A stretch of DNA of 64,000 nucleotides from Ehretia macrophylla. Its lineage: Eukaryota; Streptophyta; Magnoliopsida; Boraginales; Ehretiaceae. The notes under the pieces are model-generated. The model worked only from the letters and a program-made list of their open reading frames with translations. It was not told the DNA's origin and did no database searches. The stretch is taken from positions 9,531,501 through 9,595,500 of the forward strand of contig CM075768.1 of assembly GCA_037974665.1 (NCBI GenBank), written 5' to 3'. A program made the position numbers and the translations under genes. Position 1 is the first letter of the stretch. Every line of letters begins with the position of its first letter. Shown one piece after another: positions 34,735-46,361 of the stretch.

Positions 34735-36412
34735 CAGTGGCGGACCCAGGCATCGGAGGTCAGGGCATGCACTACAGAGATATAGTGAATAACTAAGAGT
34801 TCGAATATGCTTATATATACGTAAACAAATACATATTAAACACATTTTAAATACAAAAAAGAGGAAAAAATTAACTATAGAATTGTAGTAATATAAAAAG
34901 TACCTTTTATAATTGTCCCCCGTGTACATGCATGTTCTGAAAGCGTTGAATAATCAACTCATTGTCGATGCTATCAAATACGTCCCTAGTAAGGGACTAA
35001 ACAATCATTCATCCAAACTTCTCATCTTCATCAAGCATCCCTTAACGTAGAGTTGGCAAATGGGACAGTCCGGCACGGCCTGACCGAATCGTAGGTTAAG
35101 AAAAATAAGTCCAGCTCGGCACATATGTTTAGTGGACTGAGTTGGGTTGAGCTCAATTCTTGAACTATAGGACCCAACTCGGCCCACGAACCCACTACCA
35201 CAAGTCACAAGCTGGGCCGAGATGGTTTGGGCCAGCCCATCTTTTTTTAAAATTTTTATTAGTGTGTTCTGAATTTTAATACTTGGATTAATAACGAAAA
35301 AAACTTAAGCTTAACTTTTTTATGAAAAAGTTAATTTAACAATTAACAAAATATAAGTTGATTGATAATATTAATATAAATGATAAAATATTATTTAACA
35401 AACCGCAAATTTACGAGACACGGATACGTTACTATTAAATATAAAAAAATAACATTATATAAATGCTTGAAGAAAGTTGGTAGAGAAGTTCTCCATTTTA
35501 TTATAATCCTTGTGCCGGTGCTGGGCCTGTTGGTGGTGGTGGTGGCGGTGGTTGAGGATTAAAATAGTTTGAAACATTTGAGTGTTGAGATACAAAATAT
35601 CTTACAAGCATTCCAGTTCTAAATGGACGACGAAATATATATTTACGTTCACAATAATTATAAATTACATACCCATGTTCTTCAAAGTAAGCAAAATGAT
35701 TCCAAACATTTGAACGTAATTGTTGTGAAAGATTTTCTTCCCCTATAGCCATAAATATTGTGTATTCCCTTATAGTAAAATAAATATATAGTTTTGTAGT
35801 AAAATGAAATTGAATATACTAACTATTTATAAGAAAAATTACATATACAAATTATAATCTCAATATGGATTTTATCTGGACTCGAATTGGGTTTGAGTTG
35901 GGCTAGGCTGGGCTTGGGCACAAATGGACTGGGCTCAAAAATATATGACTCAGTTCGGCCTACCTATATGTGGTGGGTTGAGCCGAGTCGAACCCACTTT
36001 TATTCGAGCTAGGCTAGACCCGAATTTTCGTATGTTGGACTGAACTGAGCTTGTGCGAAAGAGAAAAAGGGATTTGGATTTGGGTTTGGGTTTGGGTTTG
36101 GTTTGGGTAAGTGACAAGTGAGAGAAGTGTTTTTTTTTATAAAATATATATATATTATAACCTAAAAACAAAATGTGCAGTGCTAAAAATGAAACTTAAC
36201 AACCTGAAAGCTGAAGCACTCGTACCCACAACCTGGAGCATCAAAGCATTTTAAGAGCACTTCTTTAACCACTGAACTATAGTAATTTTTTTTTAGCGTA
36301 AGCATGACGGTATGGGGTCCTTAGCCTCTCTTTGCCCGAAATCAGTGTTCGTCCCTAATCGTGTACGACGGTCGTGCGCTTGTCTCGAGCCGTCGACCCT
36401 GGTGCGCCCCTG
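34735..36412. mobile_element. hAT element inserted in the gypsy LTR
   Basis: Terminal inverted repeats are CAGTGGCGGACCCAGG (left) and CCTGGTGCGCCCCTG (right). The flanks CCAGTGAT (34727-34734) and CCTGTGAT (36413-36420) match at 7 of 8 positions, the hAT-size TSD. The CAGGGGCGGA-type end places it with Tip100-like hATs. The interior holds GGCC-rich inverted tracts at 35045-35230 and 35880-36060 around a transposase fragment, possibly a second hAT nested inside. Confidence 0.7.
35501..35752 (-). pseudogene. hAT transposase BED zinc-finger fragment
   Basis: The minus strand reads LRSNVWNHFAYFEEHGYVIY, NYCERKY and VRYFVSQH, resembling the BED finger start of Ac-like hAT transposases (W..F ... 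C..C ... H..H). One of the Cys pair is changed, and a Pro-rich tail follows. It sits between mirrored GGGCTGGGC-type tracts. Confidence 0.45.
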
Positions 36413-36676
36413 CCTGTGATCCCAAGCCCTTATTCATATTATTTATGGAGAATATTCCCTAGTAATCTCCTGAATGTAACAACCCTCACACTAGGCTGGT
36501 CTCCACAAAGTACGCAGACCTGAGGGATTATTGAGGGAATTTCTTTCTACACCGAGCACATCCACGTCCTTAGCAGGGCCTGATTGCCTTTGTCTGACTA
36601 TCTTGTGTTCTTAGTTCGAGATGTCTGTTAATAGGGTTATTTCGTCTTTTTTTTTTTTTTTTTTAATCTCAGGACA

Positions 36677-37012
36677 AGAATTATATCCACATTAGATGAC
36701 ATGACTTGTTCGACTTTAATTAAGGTAATAAGAGGAATGTAGTACAAAGATTGACAAAAAGAAACTTATATCAAATAAAGAAATGTCACAAGGAGGTAAA
36801 TGATGAATTGCACAAGGAAGGGGCCTCCTTTTCGAAAGCTCTTGTGGTCAGCGAAAAACCCTATGAAGTATGAAATGATAAAGATCAAGTTGAGGGATTC
36901 ATTAAGGCAAGCTCCGAAGAAGTTGTTTCAGCTTCCAACAACACTAATTCTCTGACCACTAGGGGTGATTCATTAGAAGAGCATCGTGAGCTACAAAACT
37001 ATGGAGGAAGAG
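36677..37012 (+). other. Possible 3' interior of a retroelement
   Basis: A plus-strand frame ends SLEEHRELQNYGGRV-stop, and the segment ends in TATGGAGGAAGAG, a purine run immediately before TGTAATGACCC at 37013. That arrangement resembles a polypurine tract plus LTR start. No known domain is found. Confidence 0.3.
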
Positions 37013-37540
37013 TGTAATGACCCAACTTTGATTACTAGCCTCTTCACACCATTGAGCCCAATAAATGATCCAAAAATGCTTAAACTTGCATTGATGAATT
37101 ATAGAACATAGCATTACAAAGAGACTCTCATTCTTAAGTTACTTGCTGAGTCCGAGAGTTCATTCGGAAATCAGGAGACCATCGTGACCGTCTCTACCAC
37201 CATGCCGCCTTGTCTAATGGCTACCCCCATGCCACCTTGTCTAATCGGCAGCAAAAATATGAAACTTACAATGTATACATAGCACTCATTGAAGCTTATA
37301 CAAAGATCATCCTGACCATCTCTACCACCATGCCGCCTTGTCTGACGGCTACCCCCATAAAGTGTTATAATGCAATTGCTTTCTACCTATAGTAGTGATC
37401 TCCATACCCAAACCCAACCCTGTCCCCCGGGTGGGAGATATACTACCAAAAGTTTGATAGAGTTGGAGTACTAGAGACAGGTGTGGAGAGATTTGAAGTA
37501 TAACCTCCAAAAACATGAAACACATCTTGCTCGTTGCAAG
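37013..37540 (+). repeat. Possible gypsy LTR fragment
   Basis: It begins TGTAATGACCCAAC, a common gypsy LTR start. It contains a direct repeat (CTCTACCACCATGCCGCC at about 37191 and 37319) and grades into the 3' flank of the next gene. The right end is not defined. Confidence 0.3.
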
Positions 37541-37603
37541 TAATCTGGAAAATAAAGCCAATAATACATGCATATCAACAAATCATACATGTGTGCCTCT
37601 ATG

Positions 37604-37655
37604 TGCGAGCGTGTGTGAGTGTGTGCGTCTGGTGTGTGTGTGTGTGTGTGTGGCA
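37604..37655. repeat. GT-rich microsatellite
   Basis: An imperfect (GT)n tract ending in an uninterrupted TGTGTGTGTGTG run. It lies in the probable 3' flank of the five-exon gene. Confidence 0.8.
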
Positions 37656-38068
37656 CAGTAAGCCTGTGTATATCTATATATGTATTTGTATCTGCAGTGA
37701 AAAATTGATTGGCATCAAGTATATATTCAAATAAAAATGAACTGCTGGCCTCAATATTCAATTCTTTAGCAAATTAAACCCACACTTATCAACAAACAAA
37801 TCCTCCATTTTTCTCATATAATTGTGGGAAAAATACCTTCATTTTCTCATATAAGCCACAAACAAAATTCACTTGTTGCTGATCACATACCATAACGTAT
37901 TTTGAAAGAGAAAAAACAGATTAACTGCAAGCCGAACAGCCGCCTACAAATTATCATACCATACTAAACCTTCTATAGATACAACAACAGGGGCACTCAT
38001 CAACTTTTACTTTCTTAGAACAAGCTGTTAAGTATTTACATGCAGGTGTAAAAATCGTACCAAAATAA

Positions 38069-41000
38069 TCAGTTTGACGTATTGGCACCCAATATTTTAG
38101 AAAGCTCCTTTATTAGGGACTTCTCTTTCAAATTTTCCTCCCTTTCCAAATGCCATTTCTTTGACATGTTCTCAGCCTGAAATCAAATATAGAGTCAATT
38201 TGTTATGCAAACTTAGCAGGTAACTAAATGTCAAAACACTTCCGGCAAATTTCCATATGGGTCACATACCCAAGTTCTCAAGGGGACTACTTGTTCCCTG
38301 ACTGTTTCAAACCTTGGGTGAACTAGGTCTTTTCCTTTCGTGCGAATATCATCAATCTGTCAAAAGACATAGCAAATCATGCAAATTGTTGTCATATAGC
38401 TTGGTCAATCCCTACCAACTAAACGTGGTAAACTACATGCAACTGTAACAACATAGTTCAACTACCGTAGGTATATTCAGAAGCAATTCCACGTACAACC
38501 CAGGTTTTCACATACGCAAGCTCACAAACAATAAAACATTCACGAATACATCTACAATGCCCCCGAATCAGTAATTATATAGACAAGATAAGCAAGGGTA
38601 AAGTGGATGTTCCAATTATGGTAGTCACCGGAACATATCGATAAAAAGATTCTTCCAGTGGTTGAAATGAAAAATTTGCAGACCCCAAGTTAAAAATGAT
38701 AAACAAAACAATAAGGGTCATAGTAGGTGATATTCAAAAAGTAAGTTTAAGTCGGCAGAAGGGTCTAAAAGCGGTAACCAAGTATAATTTCAGTCAATAC
38801 TGAAAAAGTGGAACGTGAATGGACTTGCTAATTGTTATCCTAGCCACTGGCAAGATATAAATGCATCATTCAGAAGGCATCGAATGTTACATTAGAAATT
38901 CTTTCACAAATTTGCTGTGAAATAATGCATATGCATCAAGACATATGCGAAATGTTTTGCTCATCATTTTATGCACGTCCTTGTGCAACAACCTGTGTAC
39001 TTGGGTTAGTATTAGGTTACAGAAATGTAGCAATCATCAATCGCAAGGATGAGTCTAGGTTTCCTCATACATGGGTTTTCACTGTTTGCAGAATGGGAAA
39101 AGGAAGGCAATTTGCTACCTAGTATAGATTACACAATGCTGGTGGTACTTTCTGTAGGTCACTTTACATTAAGACATTCTGCAAAAGTCTTGTCGCAGTG
39201 ATTATTCTTCTTGAACAAATGAAGGAACTTCAGGACAAAATATAAGAAAGTAATAGTGATTTGAGAGTTGGACCTGGCATCTAGTGTGAACACTTGTTAA
39301 ACCCTTTATTAAAATGAGATAGTTTCTTTGGGGGGAGAGAGAGTGGGACAGAAGAAATTAGAGTAGAACAGAGGCTTAAGCGTTCACCCCATGTTTTGTA
39401 GTCGAAGATACAAGAACACCATTGGGAAAGAAATAAAAATATGAAATACAAAACCCCACCCCCCGGGCCATTCTTTTTCCTTTATTTGTATGGCAATAAA
39501 ACCACGGTCAACCTCAATAGAAAAAATTAATGCCCTTAAATTATGATGACCTTAGTAATTGCTCACTTTATAACTTATCATTCTAAAGAGAATAAAATAA
39601 GATGATCTGCTCTACTCAATGGCGGAGGGACTATGGGGCCAGTGGGGGGCTGCAACCCTCACTAGTCCCGCGAATTTTGTCATACGTGTATGGAAGTTTG
39701 GGTAAAAAAATAAATTAGCCTCCACTAAACATTTAATTAATTTTAGTTTTTAAAATTATTTAATTTTTATAAATTTTAAGAATTTAATTTACTTATTTTG
39801 CGTACAAGATTTTACGAATCAAAAATAAAAATAGGACAGAAAAGTTAAAACCAAAAAAAAAAAAAAAAATTAAAGTCAATCACATCAAACAACTTATCTC
39901 TTGTTTTTTTTTTTTCACTAATATATAATATATTACTTATTACATATCAACCTCAATCTAACAACCCATTACCATTTACCCATAGGCCATGTCTTCTTAC
40001 TTCTTTCTTCCCAAAACCGTGGATGAAGATCATCACATGCTAGCTTGCTTTTTTTTTTTTTGTTGGTTAGATGCTAGTTTGTTCAAATCTATTAAAGTCT
40101 CATATAATCTACATTTTAGCCAAAAGAAATGAGATTCAAGAGCCAATGCCCAAGTGATATAGGTGCTTCTAGTGGCGGAGTCACTCTTAAGATTGTGGGG
40201 GCTGCAACCCCCACTCAACTCAAATTTTGTCAGAAAATGTGTGTATTTTTAAAATATTTTTTGGTTGACAAATTAATTCAGCCCCCACTGAAAAATTATC
40301 TACATTTAATTGTATGATTTTAGCCCCTACTGAAAAAAAATCCTAGCTCTGCCCCTGGCTCTACTAATGTTTTCTTCCCCTAATGAAAAGTCGAATCTTC
40401 TAAACCATGAAAAGTTACATGCTCAAACATCTATAGAATAACGACATCATATGATATGTTGAACCTCTATCCCAAAGGTGCTATCAATGAGTCAATGCCT
40501 GCTCATACAACTATAGAATAGCGAAATCATATGAAGTGTTAACCTTCAAAATTTGAAAATTCAGGTAAGCGTCATGGCTGTGCTAAATAACACAGTGAAA
40601 AATCAAGGAATATTATCTTGTGGGTTGACCATGGAGTGAGAGACATCAGAGGAACTCACATTGTGCAGCTCTAGCTTGGAGGCTGCCAGACCAAATGCGA
40701 AGGTCGCACCACCAAAGACAACAGCAGTCGCAACAACAAAAGCCTTTGCAACTATGGTGACAAAAAACATTAGTCATCAGAAAGCCAGACAGAAAATATT
40801 AACTAATGTCCAACAAACATCAAAAGATTCAGCAATCAGGCTTGAGACCATAACACTGTTGCAAGAGGAAAATGCAGCATATGCCCAAGGATTATAAAGC
40901 AGAATGAGTACGATAATATAGGGCATACTAACAGAATTTATTAGCATATAGTGGCAATGCATATTTGTGCTCATATAAATATTAGCTCAGTTTCTCCATG

Positions 41001-41411
41001 TGTTGCTATGGAGAAACAAAAGAAACATGGCCACAAAAAAAATGACTGAGAAAAAGAATATATATTTTGGCAACCAAATGGAGGATACACAGACATAACT
41101 CACAATTGGTCATCCATTCCGCAAGTTTAATTTGAGTAAATCATTTAAACTAGTTTATAAGATGAAGTGCTACTGCATATCAACCAAAATTATAGATTTG
41201 CTTAACAGTAACCATGGCAACATAATCACATAATCTTGTTGGGAAAAAAGAAAAGAAAAAAAAGGAACATTAAAATATGAAGCACAGGAAGATTTGCCTC
41301 AACATTAGAGAGGTCGGATGGGAGTTTCAAAGACCCAGCCTTTTCTTGCTCCACACCACCATCCGTATCTTTCTAGCCCCTAACACCCCACCCACCCCCC
41401 TCTCCCCAGAG

Positions 41412-41448
<37 letters not shown>

Positions 41449-42368
41449 GATGAGGCCACCTCTCATCCTCCCAGCGCAGATTGCCAACAGGGTCACTACT
41501 ACAACTGATCAGCAGCCCCAAATTGCATAACAAGCACTCGTACCATTACCAGACAACACTATCACCACCACTATCATTGCCATTTCTCGGTGCATACCCC
41601 ATATCGAAAACAACAATTTACCAAACCAAAAACCACCACCAATCGACATGGCATTCTCCCATCATTTATAAATACACATACAGACTAAGGGAAAAGAGAG
41701 CCACCCGGTCATCATGGACAAAACTACCCCTCTTTCAATTAGCATCTAACCATCTTCTTTTCACTAGGGCCGGGGTTGGTGTATCTAATCAATCATAAAA
41801 TGAAATGGTGGATTGATTGACGTCTGGCTACAAGACCTCTTCACCGGAACAATTCGTCAAGGGTTCATAAGGGAAAGGTCATCTTGCTCAATGCAACTGT
41901 CAATTTACTTTTGACTTATGATTTCTCACAGTGGTTGCCTGGGAGAAAAGGACGATGACATTGATCATAACAGTCTGCAAGTTTGGGGGAAGGACGAACA
42001 GATAGGTGAAATGGTGGGATTAATCGAATTTTAAGAACAGATCTTGTTCCTGAAGTGAACAGATCCTAAAACTTACTTTGAGACAGTCCTACAGCTGCAT
42101 CCTTCAACTTCTCAGAATTAACAGCAGTATATTTGTCTCGCCTCAATTCATTTGCGGTCGAGGCTAAAGTTGAGTTCTCTACATTGGGAAATTGCCACCT
42201 GAAAGTAATAAAGTTAGAGCTCATTATTATTGTGATGCAACAAAACAACAGAAATAGTTAAAAATGGAACCATTTCCCCAATCATATTAGTTACTTCATA
42301 ATCCCGTAATTTTTTGTGGTAATGTCAGAGAATTGTATTCCCAACATCATAGAATAAACTGGATTAAT

Positions 42369-42401
<33 letters not shown>

Positions 42402-44225
42402 TATCACCTTTCGAGCCATATATATAAAATTATGACTTGCTTGTAAAACCAAACCAAGCCTTAAACCACTACGTCTGTCATACGATATAAGCAATAGACA
42501 TTGGGTTCCCTCATGTCCTTAAAGTGCTAAAACATTTGGAAAGGATCATTGGCAGTAGCCCAGCAGACCCACTTAAACTGATGTTCAAAGAAAACTTTTA
42601 ATCCTCATAAGTCATAAAACCACAAAATGCCAACTATGCCAAGCCAAAATTAGTGATCGACAAGCTGCATCTTACTAACAATCAAGGAGACATACAAGTC
42701 CTATAAATTGCAAAGAGATAACATACGAGTAGAGATGACTTACAATTCAGGTTCCAAATAGCATTATCATTTCATATTAAGAGTGTGTCCAATTGACCCA
42801 AGCTAATAAACATACTCAGACTCATCAAAGAAATTAAAAGCTTTTCCTAATTTCTAAAAACAGATTTGACACCTCCAACAAGCCACTAATGTTACATTGC
42901 CCCAAAAAAACTAGATACAGAAAATTAAGTTCATCTCTTTTATCACATTCTTGTAGCAACCAAACATACGAGTTACCGTTTTCACGCACTTCAATTCCCA
43001 CCTACAGAAAATAGAAAAGAAATTACATTTCTCCTCTCTGCGTTTCAACATTATGACGCTGGAGCAGCCCAAACAAATGACCTTTAATCACCTCAATTAC
43101 TACCCACAAGGGGGGGAAAAAATGAGCTCTACATAATACCACACACCCATTGACCATTTGGATTACAAGCTAATGTTGTATAAACTGTTGAACTTACCAA
43201 AGCACCTCTTTCATGCTGCAGTAATAAAACTCTACTAATTACAAGATAAACAAATAAATTAGGATACATCACCTCAATTCCTTTCCTCTTTCCATTTTTT
43301 TTTTTTTTTACCAAAAAGGAGAGGCAAAAAAATTACAAACCCAGAGCTAACTATGGGAAAAAAAAAAAAAAAAAAACACTTCAACACATATAAAAATAAA
43401 AGAAAAGATCATTAAAAAGAAACCATATTTTGTTTATTTTCAATGCAAACATTTTCTCTTAAGAAACAAAAGCTTAATTATGTATATCACCAGACACAGA
43501 AATAACACCATATCAACATCCGTATACCAAATTTTCCATTTGTTATTCCAAATAGATTAAAACAACTAAAAGAAAATTTTCATCTTTTGTCAGTTGTTTC
43601 ATTATTTTCCAACATTTTCAGTTAAAATCAAAAACATTCCATGATTTCCTCCACCATAATAAAAGATTAGCCTGGTGCACAAAGGTCCCGCTATTGGCAA
43701 AAGGGTCAGACCCACTTGGACCTATTGTACACAACTTTAACTTTTATTTTTGCCTACACGGCAAAAATTTACCATTGCAGCAAGCTCCCCTTAAAAACAG
43801 AACAAAAATAAATAAATAAAAAAAGGGAAGAAAAAAGAGAGAAAGAAAGAAAACCTTTTGGGACCAAAGGTGGCCTGAGGCAAAGACACAAAAGCTCTAA
43901 GTGGGTTGAGAGCATCAGGAGACACATAATTACTATTCTTGGCATTGGTTTGAAGAACCCATTTGGATGGTGTTGAAAGAGATGAAGATGATTGTGTTTC
44001 AGGCTTGAAGATGTTTGAAGGCAAAGAGTGTTTAAGAACTTCTGGAAGAACATCAGCTGATGCTCCATCAGATGTTGGAATCTTTGATGCAAATTTTGTT
44101 GTTGTTGTTGTTGTTGTTGTTGTTGATGGCTTTTGTTTTTCGATGAGACGAGAAACGGCTTGTTTGGATTCTTGTAAGAAGTAGGAGCCTTCTATGCCTG
44201 CCAACCTTCGTGCCAGGAAACTCAT
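38069..44225 (-). CDS. Five-exon gene, single-helix membrane protein of unknown function
   Basis: Exons (minus): 44225-43855, 42198-42077, 40751-40660, 38356-38270, 38176-38069. All introns are GT...AG (GTTTTC, GTAAGT, GTGAGT, GTATGT), and the phases fit exactly: 780 nt, 259 residues, stop TGA at 38071-38069. The N-terminus MSFLARRLAGIEGSYFLQES is basic and amphipathic and could target mitochondria or plastids. Residues 35-43 are nine Thr, from an ACA/ACC microsatellite. Residues 168-188 form one hydrophobic helix (AFVVATAVVFGGATFAFGLAA), followed by a charged C-terminus with a helical Lys/Glu-rich end (LEREENLKEKSLIKELSKIL). I do not recognise the family. It looks like a conserved plant protein, and the clean splicing across 6.2 kb argues it is functional. 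Intron 3 (2.3 kb) contains a hAT element and intron 2 a 36-nt A run. Confidence 0.8.
39617..40357. mobile_element. Non-autonomous hAT in intron 3
   Basis: It begins CAATGGCGGAGGGAC and ends AGCTCTGCCCCTG, imperfect inverted repeats of the CAGGGGCGGAG type, flanked by a perfect 8-bp TSD GCTCTACT (39609-39616, 40358-40365). A second left-end-like copy starts near 40170 (TAGTGGCGGAGTCAC, then GGGGGCTGCAACCCCCACT, compare 39648-39665). The element is therefore composite, by internal duplication or insertion of one copy into another. There is no coding content. Confidence 0.8.
41412..41447. repeat. 36-nt A run in intron 2
   Basis: An uninterrupted A tract preceded by a C-rich stretch (CACCCCACCCACCCCCC). 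It could be the tail of a retroposed sequence, but no source is recognisable. Its length may be inexact. Confidence 0.7.
42367..42402. repeat. (ATAC)n/(AT)n microsatellite in intron 1-2 region
   Basis: Tandem ACAT units pass into ATATATAT, inside intron 1 of the five-exon gene. Confidence 0.8.
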
Positions 44226-44276
44226 TTTTGTTGTTTGTTCGTTTTCTCGGTAGATTTGGGTTTGATTTCAACGTGT

Positions 44277-44283
44277 TTATATA
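44277..44283 (-). promoter_or_regulatory. TATA box of the five-exon gene
   Basis: Minus-strand TATATAA, 52 bp before the ATG at 44225, in the context GACCTATATAAACACG. This implies a short 5' UTR of roughly 20-25 nt. Confidence 0.55.
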
Positions 44284-46361
44284 GGTCTAAATAAAGTAAT
44301 TGGAGATTTGGAGGGTGTTTTGGTCATGGATATTATTCGATATTTATTCGAATTTTTTTAATTAATTAAAATTATTAAAAGTTACTTTACAAATTTTAAT
44401 TTTCATAAAAAATTCTCTAGTGTTCCCCCCACCTTATTTTATAGTTAAATTCAGACAAAAGATTACGAAACTACTGATATCTTTTTGTTAAATTCTTTTT
44501 TGAATTTTTTTAGATTGATTCTTAATATTTATTTGAATTTTCTAGTTCCAAAAAATAGTTCGTGTATAGTCACATAGACTTTTTTAATTACATTTTAATA
44601 GGTTGATAACCGCAACAACTATTTTGAACACTTATAATTAATATTTGGGACTCAAATATGATTTTTGAAAGGATAAAGATTTGTTAAGGTCAAAAATTGG
44701 TTCCATACTTGATGGGCTCTCCACTCTGCTTCGGCAGTGACTAACCTACAAAACAAGGGCTACTGGGGGTGTATTCCGAGAGACTCTTCTGATGATCAAA
44801 TCCGTTACGGAGTCCAAGACTAGAATATGAGCTAGAAAGAGGAGAGAGGAAAGGAGAAAGAGAGAAAGAGAGAGAGAGAGAGCATAAAGTGTGTATGTCC
44901 CATATTTGTTACCTTTCTAGAAATTGGTCACTCATATTTATACTATACCTCAAGTCACTAGGAATTGCCACGTGTATTGCCACTAAAGTGGTTTATAAGC
45001 TTCTCTGGCATATTCTACCTCAAATTGGGTCGGCATGCTGTTGCGGTTTCGATTTATTGGGATGCCCTCGGGTCGGGACAAATCCCAAAGCCGGTCCATG
45101 TGTCATATCAATGGTGAGGTTGGGTTGACCTACCCTGGGTCAAATCCTCAAGCTTTGCTTTACACAGATTCTAGAGTTAATTTTGTCCATTCATATAAAT
45201 CCAAGCTAGCAAATTTATTTAAAATATAGAAAAATTGCACTAAAAAATAATAATTTGGTTCATTTACAGAGGCTATTTTTTTAAAAAGAACTTATAATGG
45301 GAGGAATGTGAAGTATACAATATTAATGATGGATATATATACATATAAGATATACACAAAGAGAGAGGGAGAGTTGATCAAGTGAGAGAGAGGAAAAAGA
45401 AGAAAGAGGGAAAGAGAAATATTTGAAAAGAATTTGGTTTTTAAAATGAGGAGTTAAGATTAATTTATGAATCCAATCTATTGGCTTAGATTTATTTGAT
45501 CTAATAGTTAATATAGTATAAAAAATCTAATTGGATAGTTAAGATCATCCTTTTATATATAGGAGAGGATCCGGATCCAACGTGCTAAGGTATGGACTAA
45601 AGAGGATAACTAATCTTTCTTTTCCAAAAAAAAAAAATAAACCACGTTGCCTAACTTAACCCAAATAAGTTATCACCAATTAGGCAATTTTTCATAGAAT
45701 GATATTTGGACTACAAATGTACTACAGAATTGCAAAAACAATGACCAAGTAAATAGCAAAAAAAATGTTAGTTTAAGTATAAATAAATTTATGCCATTTC
45801 CCAATGCTTTGGAAGGTAAAAGCCTGAATTACAGCATTTTTCAAGAAATAAAGAAGAATATTTTGAGTTCACATGTTATAAGCATAAAATAAGGGAAAAA
45901 TGATAGTGTAGGATATAGGATAGAAAATTTTAAAATCAATAGTATTAGGGTATGGTATGAGTAATAGCCTTTACCATTATACCCTTCGAAAAATGAGTTC
46001 CATGAAATACCGTAGTAAATGGTCAATAAGCTTCTTTGTAAATGTAAAAAATTCAAGAACTTTACGTATTCCATTATGACAAAGTAAATTTTCTTCAATT
46101 ACAAAAAGGTGTACTTTTGAGAGCAATGATGGAAAGAGAAAACTTAATTTTCTTTCCTTTTCATTTTAAAACAAACTATCCTTGCTATTTTATTTATACA
46201 TAGTATCCTTTTTTTTATTTTTTTTATAAAGTGATAATCTCAATTAAAAGTTGAACTTATTAGAGAGGGTTTATTTTATTAATTTGTGGTCTCCATACTT
46301 CCCGTCATGTGTAAAAGGGACTTGGACCTTGCACATAATAAATGGGTACTAATAGTGCAAA
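44284..46361. other. Intergenic, repeat fragments
   Basis: No gene is seen. 44700-45180 has an LTR-like arrangement (GGGTGTATTCCGAGAGACTC, TGATGATCAAATCCG, an AT box near 44936) reminiscent of gypsy Tat LTRs, but without borders. GA-rich tracts lie at 44833-44882 and 45358-45420. The remainder is AT-rich. Confidence 0.4.

Larger units (their letters stand above)
17349..36676 (-). mobile_element. Ty3-gypsy element (Tat/Athila-like), split by insertions
   Basis: The host element of the nested stack, read right to left: 5' LTR from 36676, gag about 33930-32930, protease 32671-32276, RT 31990-31370, RNase H and integrase start 30310-29728, then after the 11.6-kb insertion the integrase core 18136-17770. 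A degraded C-terminal pol stretch follows to 17349, where a copia LTR abuts; no 3' LTR remains. Every domain carries stops or frameshifts. The protease, RT and RNase H words are those of plant Tat-lineage elements. Confidence 0.75.
34501..36676 (-). repeat. 5' LTR of the gypsy element
   Basis: On the minus strand it starts TGTCCTGAGATT at 36676. A TATAAATAG box lies at 34687-34679, and the LTR ends somewhere near 34500. It is interrupted by a hAT element at 34735-36412. The distal end and primer-binding site are not clear. Confidence 0.45.

Noticed and set aside
45120-45150. Possible tRNA B-box-like sequence (GGGTCAAATCC)
   Set aside because: No A-box, acceptor stem or anticodon arm could be built around it.
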